A stretch of 39,531 nucleotides of DNA from Akkermansia muciniphila (GTDB lineage Bacteria; Verrucomicrobiota; Verrucomicrobiia; Verrucomicrobiales; V1-33). Under the pieces are notes generated by a model. That model was not told where the DNA came from and ran no database searches. It saw nothing but the letters and a program-made list of their open reading frames with translations. Within the stretch, counting starts at the first letter, position 1, and each line of letters starts with the position of its first letter. Made by a program: the position numbers and the translations under genes. Positions 34,362 to 39,531 of the stretch are shown here, in pieces. The DNA is taken from assembly GCA_945900785.1 (NCBI GenBank), contig CAMDJM010000044.1:1-39531 (forward strand), read 5' to 3'.

Positions 34362-36722
34362 ATGCCCGAATCCGATACGCCATCCCCCGTCATTGAGCCC
34401 TGCCCGGCTTGCACGGTATTGATGGACGTTAGTGCCCAGGAACCATTGTCCACCGTGATCTGCTCCGCCTGCGAACAAACCGTGCAGGTCCGGCGCAGCT
34501 TCCACCATTACACCATCCACCGGGAAGTCGGTCTCGGCGGCATGAGCCGCGTCTTCGGGGCCAAGGACGAGTCCCTCGGCCGCGACCTCGCCCTGAAAAT
34601 CCTCAATCCCGGTCTCAGCCACGATGACAAACGGCTGCGCCAATTTGAAAAAGAAGCGCAGATCACCGCCAGCATCAGCCACCCGAACGTCGTCAAAGTT
34701 TACACCGCAGGGCGGGACCAAGGCTACTTTTACATCGCCATGGAGCTGGTGGAAGGCGGCAGCCTGGATGACAAAATCCGCCGATACGGCAAGCTCCCCG
34801 AAGCGGAGGTCCTGGAACTGGCCGAACACCTCGTCCAAGGCCTCAAGGCCGCCAGCGACGCCGGCCTGATCCACCGCGATATCAAGCCTGGCAATATCCT
34901 GCTTTCCCCCTCCGGCACGCCGAAAATCGTGGACTTCGGCTTGGCGGTTTTCGCGAGGGATGGCATCGACGACTCTGAAATCTGGGCTACGCCCTACTAC
35001 GTTCCGCCGGAGACCCTGTTCGGCGAGCCCGAGGACTTCCGTAGCGACATCTACGCTCTGGGCTCCACCCTCTACCACACGCTAACCGGCAAGCCACTCT
35101 TCGATTCCGACACCAATTCCCTCGCCCAGCTCAAAGCCCTCAAGTCCAAAACCCCTGACATCAAAGCCGCCACCGCCTTCCTGTCCCAGGAATCCGCGGC
35201 CATGCTCACCCGCACCCTGCGCCGCAAGCCAACCGAACGCTATAGCAGCTATGATGAGTTCCTCGACCACCTGCGCTACGCCCGGCGGCGCCTGCTCCGG
35301 GGCGGGCGCGGCACCCCGTGGCCGGGCCGGCAGGGGCTGAAGCCGGTCCAATGGGCCGGCATCGCGGCAGCCATCGCCCTCGGCGGCTTTGGGTTATGGA
35401 AAACGATGGGCCACCGCCCGGCCGCGGACCCGGGCGGCAGCGGCCTCATGGCTGATAGCGACCCCACCACCGGCACGGATAGTTCCATCTCCACCAAATT
35501 CCTCACCGCCCGCGAAACCCTGCTGCGCGGGGATTTTGCCAATGCCCGCCAGCAATTCACCGCCCTCGCCACCGATCCCGCCACCCGTCAGCCGACCCTC
35601 AACTGGGCGCACTACAACGCAGGCCTCGCCGCGCTCTTTGCCGCCGACCTTGCCGCCGCCAGGCCCCCTTTCGCCGCTATCCTCCAGGCCGGCCAGGCCG
35701 CCATCCCTAACGATCCGGAAGCAGCCGCCTTCTTCGAGGCCAGCACCACCACCCTGACCAGCCCGGAGCCCACGCCGCCCAGCCATGCCGCAGAATGCCC
35801 GCCCGATTCCATCCGCGCCATTGGCTTGCTCGCCGCCGGCCTGAAAAACTGGCACCTCGGCGATCCATCCGCCTTTCCCCTGCTCCGCGCCTTTGCCTCT
35901 TCCACTCCACCACGCTCCGCCAGTTGGATCGACCGCTACAAACAGCTCGCCCAGCCCTATCTCGAGGTAATCAAAACCATCGACGCCCTGCCCACCCTGC
36001 CGCTGGCCGACACCACCGCAGAGGCCGCCCTCGCCACTGTCACCCGCACCCGCAGCCTCGTCGCCTCCATCACCCTTTCCGGGGCCGGACAAGCCGCCGC
36101 CCTTTCCCGCCTCTCGGAAATAGAAACTGCCGCCACCGCCATCCAAAACGCCGTCGGCGATGCGGAATCCAACGCCCTCAAGGCCAAGACCAACCTCGAA
36201 CTCGCGGAACTCGCGAAACTGGATAGCGAAGCCGCCCCCCTCGGCCTCAAATGCTCCTTTGGGGAAGCCGCCGCCCGCCTCCGGCAGGCCAAACCCACCA
36301 CCCCCGGAGCCAAGGAAGCGCTAGGCGACCGCCTCCACTGGTGGGAAAACGCGGACTCCTTTCTCGATACTCTCACCCATGATCTCAGCGCTCCCCTTGA
36401 AGCCACCATTGACCGCCATGAAGGCCCAGCCGTGAAGGGCCTTGTCACCAGCTCCCCGGTTGGCCTCCGCATCAAATCCGCCGCCGCCGCTGAAACCACC
36501 CTCCCCTTCACCGCCTGCAATCCAACCTCCCTCATCTCCCTGGCCGAGCGCATTCTTGAGCGCACCGCCGACTCCGATGAATACTACCGCCGCCGCGAAC
36601 TTCTCATCGCCTATGCCCTCCGCAGTGGCCTGAAAACCTACGCTGCGGTCGCCGGTCAGGAACTCGCCCGCGAGCACCCCCCTTTCCGGACCCGCTGGTT
36701 ACGGCTTCCCGCCCTGCCCTGA
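34362..36722 (+). CDS. Serine/threonine protein kinase, transmembrane, with zinc ribbon
   Basis: The 786-residue protein starts with a zinc-ribbon-like pair, CPAC (14-17) and CSAC (34-37). The Pkn2-type kinase domain spans about 50-310: glycine loop GLGGMS (57-62), Lys79 in LALKIL, Glu98 of helix C, HRDIKPGN with catalytic Asp173, and DFG Asp191 (followed by TPYYVPPE). All catalytic residues are intact. One membrane helix (about 330-350) follows, then an Ala/Leu-rich, mostly helical region of about 430 residues (370-786) without recognised repeats. It probably phosphorylates cytoplasmic targets in response to a periplasmic or interaction signal. The stop is nine bases from the convergent AraC gene stop. 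Confidence 0.92.
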   Translation: MPESDTPSPVIEPCPACTVLMDVSAQEPLSTVICSACEQTVQVRRSFHHYTIHREVGLGGMSRVFGAKDESLGRDLALKILNPGLSHDDKRLRQFEKEAQITASISHPNVVKVYTAGRDQGYFYIAMELVEGGSLDDKIRRYGKLPEAEVLELAEHLVQGLKAASDAGLIHRDIKPGNILLSPSGTPKIVDFGLAVFARDGIDDSEIWATPYYVPPETLFGEPEDFRSDIYALGSTLYHTLTGKPLFDSDTNSLAQLKALKSKTPDIKAATAFLSQESAAMLTRTLRRKPTERYSSYDEFLDHLRYARRRLLRGGRGTPWPGRQGLKPVQWAGIAAAIALGGFGLWKTMGHRPAADPGGSGLMADSDPTTGTDSSISTKFLTARETLLRGDFANARQQFTALATDPATRQPTLNWAHYNAGLAALFAADLAAARPPFAAILQAGQAAIPNDPEAAAFFEASTTTLTSPEPTPPSHAAECPPDSIRAIGLLAAGLKNWHLGDPSAFPLLRAFASSTPPRSASWIDRYKQLAQPYLEVIKTIDALPTLPLADTTAEAALATVTRTRSLVASITLSGAGQAAALSRLSEIETAATAIQNAVGDAESNALKAKTNLELAELAKLDSEAAPLGLKCSFGEAAARLRQAKPTTPGAKEALGDRLHWWENADSFLDTLTHDLSAPLEATIDRHEGPAVKGLVTSSPVGLRIKSAAAAETTLPFTACNPTSLISLAERILERTADSDEYYRRRELLIAYALRSGLKTYAAVAGQELAREHPPFRTRWLRLPALP

Positions 36723-36731
36723 GGTCATGAG

Positions 36732-37577
36732 TCAGGACGCCCGGCGCACTACCTCCGGCTTCAAAATCTGCCTCCGGTAGTCCAGAGGACTGCGCCCTGT
36801 GATCCGCAAAAAGCTCCGGTTAAATTGCGAGAGGGATTGATAACCCACCTCAAAGGCCACTTCTGAGACCCGCGCATCCGCCTTCAGCAACAACTGCCGC
36901 GCTGCCTCGATCCGGCTCCGGTTGATGTAATCCGTCAGGGTCAGCCCGGTTGCCGCCCGGAAAATTCTCGAAAAATGGTGCTGGCTCAGTCCCGCATGCT
37001 GCGCGATTTCCTCCAAGGTCATGCGGTCGCCCAGATGATCCCGGATATAACGCCTCGCGCGGCGGATCGTCTCCGGTTCCTGCGGGGATGCCGCCAACAA
37101 CAAGCCTGCCGCCTTGTCCCCCAACTGCCGTGCAAACACCCGCAGCAAAGTCACGATGCTATCATACCGCTCCTGGGTGAATTCAGGCGTCGCCTCCCAC
37201 AACAGATGCAAACGCTCGACCTCCTCCACGCCCGCGCCCGCGCGCCGCAATAGTTTTTCCACCGACCCAAATCCTGTCTCCCGCACGCCCGGCGCAAAAC
37301 ACTGGCCGCTGCTCCCTTCCTCACCACAGCGCATCTTGATGGCAGAACGGCTGGCGGAGCAAGCCTCGTGGTTATACCCCGCCCCCAGCATCGCCTGACA
37401 AAACGCATTTTGCTCCAGCCGCTCATTCGCCGCTGGAATCTCATCCGTTTCGGGAAGCCGCAGCAGCATCGAAAGCCCCGTCGCATGCCGGAAGGCCTGC
37501 TGGTATTGCCGGTAGAGTGGCGTGGCCTGGAGGGCTTCCACCAGACGTCGGATGGAGGAAGCGCCGGGGGATTTCAT
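36732..37577 (-). CDS. AraC-family regulator with shortened PocR sensor domain
   Basis: The 281-residue protein has a PocR-like sensor domain at about 15-170. Its first part (EALQATPLYRQYQQAFRHAT, then QNAFCQAMLGAGYNHEACSA) and last part (VEKLLRRAGAGVEEVERL, then FTQERYDSIVTLLRVFARQL) are recognisable. A central strand pair, usually VPVRLGDRLIGFLQTGQV or similar, is missing between CFAPG and GSVEKLL, an in-frame loss of roughly 25-30 residues. The C-terminal 100 residues are two helix-turn-helix motifs of AraC type (EIAQHAGLSQHHFSRIFR and VSEVAFEVGYQSLSQFNRSF). It probably regulates carbon-source genes, but loss of the core suggests ligand binding is altered. Confidence 0.88.
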   Translation of the reverse strand: MKSPGASSIRRLVEALQATPLYRQYQQAFRHATGLSMLLRLPETDEIPAANERLEQNAFCQAMLGAGYNHEACSASRSAIKMRCGEEGSSGQCFAPGVRETGFGSVEKLLRRAGAGVEEVERLHLLWEATPEFTQERYDSIVTLLRVFARQLGDKAAGLLLAASPQEPETIRRARRYIRDHLGDRMTLEEIAQHAGLSQHHFSRIFRAATGLTLTDYINRSRIEAARQLLLKADARVSEVAFEVGYQSLSQFNRSFLRITGRSPLDYRRQILKPEVVRRAS

Positions 37578-37779
37578 GCAGGAAAAGTAAGGGAAATAAC
37601 CAAGTGAAAGAGAGTGTAGCGGGAATTCTCCACTAAACTGCCCCGGATTCCCCCGATGCCAAGCGGGAAGCGCAAGATCCGCGCAGCAATGCGCACCAAA
37701 TGCGAAGCACCTCCCACAGGGCTCCTTAAGCTGACTTCACCGGACCCAACTGGCTCCCGGCCCCCGGAAAACCACCCGC

Positions 37780-37956
37780 ATGAACGTGCTCAGCGTCACC
37801 CTCCTCGTCAGTCTTTGCCTGACTGGCATCTTCGTGACCGCCTTCCTCTTTGAGCACCTCCGCCGCCGCGAGAGCGGGCCGGAACACGACTCCCTGCTGC
37901 CGCTGGACGACAACGATACCACCCGCCGTCCCGCTGAAGCCCCTACCAAACCATGA
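37780..37956 (+). CDS. Small membrane protein, CcoS-like cbb3 oxidase assembly factor
   Basis: The 58-residue protein has one membrane helix (MNVLSVTLLVSLCLTGIFVT, then AFLFEHLRRR) and an acidic tail, SLLPLDDND. Size, single helix, and the tail with Asp-rich end match CcoS, which is needed for cofactor insertion into cbb3 oxidase. Its stop overlaps the ccoN start by four bases (ATGA), so it heads the oxidase operon. Identification is by position and shape rather than strong identity, so no symbol is given. Confidence 0.65.
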   Translation: MNVLSVTLLVSLCLTGIFVTAFLFEHLRRRESGPEHDSLLPLDDNDTTRRPAEAPTKP

Positions 37957-39531
37957 ACTCCACTGCGCATAAAACCACCATCGAATTCGATGACCGCACC
38001 GTGCGGCATTTCGTCATCGCCTCCCTCATCTGGGGCTTTGTCGGCATGCTCGTCGGCCTCATCGCCGCCACCCAGCTCAGCTTCTGGCAGACCAATGGCC
38101 TGAAATTCATCGAAGGTATCACCTTCGGCGCGGTCAAAATCCCCACCGATGGCATCAGCTGGCTCAGCTTCGGCCGCCTGCGCCCGCTGCACACCAATGC
38201 CGTCATCTTCGCCTTCGTCGGCAACATGATCTTTGCCGGCGTCTACTACTCCACCCAGCGGCTTTGCAAAGTGCGCACCGCCTCCGATCTGCTATCAAAA
38301 ATTCACTTCTGGGGCTGGCAGCTCATTATCGTCGCCGCCGCCATCACCCTGCCTCTGGGCTTCACCCGCGGCAAGGAATACGCAGAACTCATCTGGCCGA
38401 TCAACATCGCGGTAGCTCTGATCTGGGTCGTCTTTGGCTGGAATTTCTTCTGGACCTTGAAGCGCCGCAATGAACCCAGCCTCTACGTCGCGCTCTGGTT
38501 TTACATTGCCACCATCATCACCGTGGCTATGTTATACATTGTCAATCACCTCTCCATCCCCACCAGCTGGGTCCACAGCTATCCGATCTTCGGCAGCGTG
38601 CAGGATGGTCTGGTCCAATGGTGGTATGGGCATAACGCCGTCGCCTTCTTCCTCACTACTCCCATCCTCGGCATCATGTATTACTTCCTGCCGAAGGCCG
38701 CCGGGCGTCCCGTTTACAGCTACCGCCTGTCCATCATCCACTTCTGGTCCCTCGTCTTCATCTACATCTGGGCCGGTCCCCACCACCTGCTGAACACCTC
38801 CCTGCCCCGCTGGCTCCAGATGCTCGGCATGCTGTTCTCCCTCATGTTATGGGCTCCCAGCTGGGGTGGCATGCTGAATGGACTCCTCACCCTCCGCGGC
38901 GCATGGGAGAAGCTCCGCACCGATCCTGTCATCAAATTCTACGTCGCCGCCATCACGTTTTACGGCATGTCCACTTTTGAGGGCCCGCTCCTTTCCATCC
39001 GCGCCGTCAATGCCCTCTCCCACTACACGGACTGGACCATCGCCCACGTCCACGCCGGCACGCTAGGCTGGAATGGCTTCATGGCCGCCGGCATGTTCTA
39101 CTGGATCATCCCCCGGCTCTGGGGCACCAAATTGCATAGCACCGCCATGGCCAACATGCACTTCTGGATTGGCCTTACCGGCATCCTGTTATACGTCTCC
39201 TCCCTCTGGGCCGCCGGCATCACCCAGGGCCTCATGCTCAATGCCACCAACGCCAGCGGCACCCTGCCCAAATATGAATTCGTGGAAACCCTCGAACGCA
39301 TCAAGCCGCTCATGCTGGCCCGCACCTTCGGCGGAGCCCTCTACCTCGCCGGCTACGTCATCATGCTGGTGAATCTCACCAAAACCATCCGCGCCGGCCA
39401 GCCCGCCTCCGAAACCCGCGAGGTCTACATCGAACCCAAAGCGGCCTCCAGCACCATGACCTGGGGCGAAGTCTTCCGCAGTGAGCCTATCATCTATTTC
39501 ACGCTTGGTCTCGCCCTCTGCCTTCTCTGGT
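37953..39531 (+). CDS. ccoN: cbb3-type cytochrome oxidase subunit I (partial, runs off the window)
   Basis: At least 526 residues of the catalytic subunit are visible; the frame is open to the last base. Haem and copper ligands are present: His80 in RPLHTNAV (low-spin haem), His227 in WYGHNAVAFF and His277-His278 in GPHHLLN (CuB), and His365/His367 in AHVHAGTLGW (haems b3 and b). About 12 membrane helices are seen. It is the terminal oxygen reductase for low-oxygen respiration. The typical CcoN ends near 480 residues; the extra end (PKAASSTMTWGEVFRSEPIIYFTLGLALCLLW-like helix) suggests either an extra helix or a fusion to CcoO, as occurs in some relatives. The next gene would settle it. Confidence 0.95.
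   Translation, partial: MNSTAHKTTIEFDDRTVRHFVIASLIWGFVGMLVGLIAATQLSFWQTNGLKFIEGITFGAVKIPTDGISWLSFGRLRPLHTNAVIFAFVGNMIFAGVYYSTQRLCKVRTASDLLSKIHFWGWQLIIVAAAITLPLGFTRGKEYAELIWPINIAVALIWVVFGWNFFWTLKRRNEPSLYVALWFYIATIITVAMLYIVNHLSIPTSWVHSYPIFGSVQDGLVQWWYGHNAVAFFLTTPILGIMYYFLPKAAGRPVYSYRLSIIHFWSLVFIYIWAGPHHLLNTSLPRWLQMLGMLFSLMLWAPSWGGMLNGLLTLRGAWEKLRTDPVIKFYVAAITFYGMSTFEGPLLSIRAVNALSHYTDWTIAHVHAGTLGWNGFMAAGMFYWIIPRLWGTKLHSTAMANMHFWIGLTGILLYVSSLWAAGITQGLMLNATNASGTLPKYEFVETLERIKPLMLARTFGGALYLAGYVIMLVNLTKTIRAGQPASETREVYIEPKAASSTMTWGEVFRSEPIIYFTLGLALCLLW

Noticed and set aside
1..39531. CRISPR arrays, tRNA or rRNA genes, insertion sequences, prophage
   Set aside because: No regularly spaced repeats, cloverleaf folds, transposase or integrase motifs, or terminal inverted repeats were seen on either strand.

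Overview
The window looks like chromosomal DNA of a Verrucomicrobiota bacterium. It is GC-rich and encodes a Gram-negative envelope: Kdo synthesis, the Lpt lipopolysaccharide export system, and TonB/ExbB/ExbD. It also carries family combinations typical of the Planctomycetes-Verrucomicrobia group: a DUF1549/DUF1553 protein with a DUF1501 protein and a sulfatase, a PocR-type AraC regulator, very large secreted lamin-tail/LamG/CotH proteins, and a cbb3 oxidase operon. No tRNA, rRNA, CRISPR array, transposase or phage gene is visible.

Layout. Positions 1-900 hold a decayed gene start and an HU gene with its own terminator. A gamma-carbonic anhydrase gene (919-1488) faces a minus-strand operon, 6517 to 1657, encoding DUF1549/DUF1553, DUF1501 and sulfatase proteins. 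A plus-strand envelope operon follows (6678-11184): kdsA, an lptC-like gene, an lptA-like gene, lptB and hpf. It resembles the lpt/rpoN/hpf locus of Proteobacteria but has no rpoN, and it ends in a perfect intrinsic terminator. Next come a minus-strand thioredoxin-fold protein, a tryptophan-repeat/basic-tail surface protein, and a helicase-associated-like protein. A block of gene debris (16596-17290) and a 1005-residue multi-PAS sensor protein with degenerate kinase motifs follow.

The second half holds tonB-exbB-exbD plus a small coiled-coil membrane protein (20681-23259), then two divergent giant secreted proteins (23303-31640). After these are a CPCC/DUF6714-like protein, prfB with a programmed +1 frameshift, recO, a transmembrane Ser/Thr kinase, an AraC regulator with a shortened sensor domain, and the start of a cbb3 oxidase operon (ccoS-like, ccoN) that runs off the end.

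Most genes are housekeeping or envelope functions. I see no obvious complete new defence or biosynthetic system. The most notable observations are the apparent pseudo-histidine-kinase with an abutting YHS-gene relic, the debris block including a DedA gene with a nonsense codon, the prfB frameshift site in a window where almost no start has a Shine-Dalgarno sequence, the AraC sensor deletion, and the modular surface proteins.
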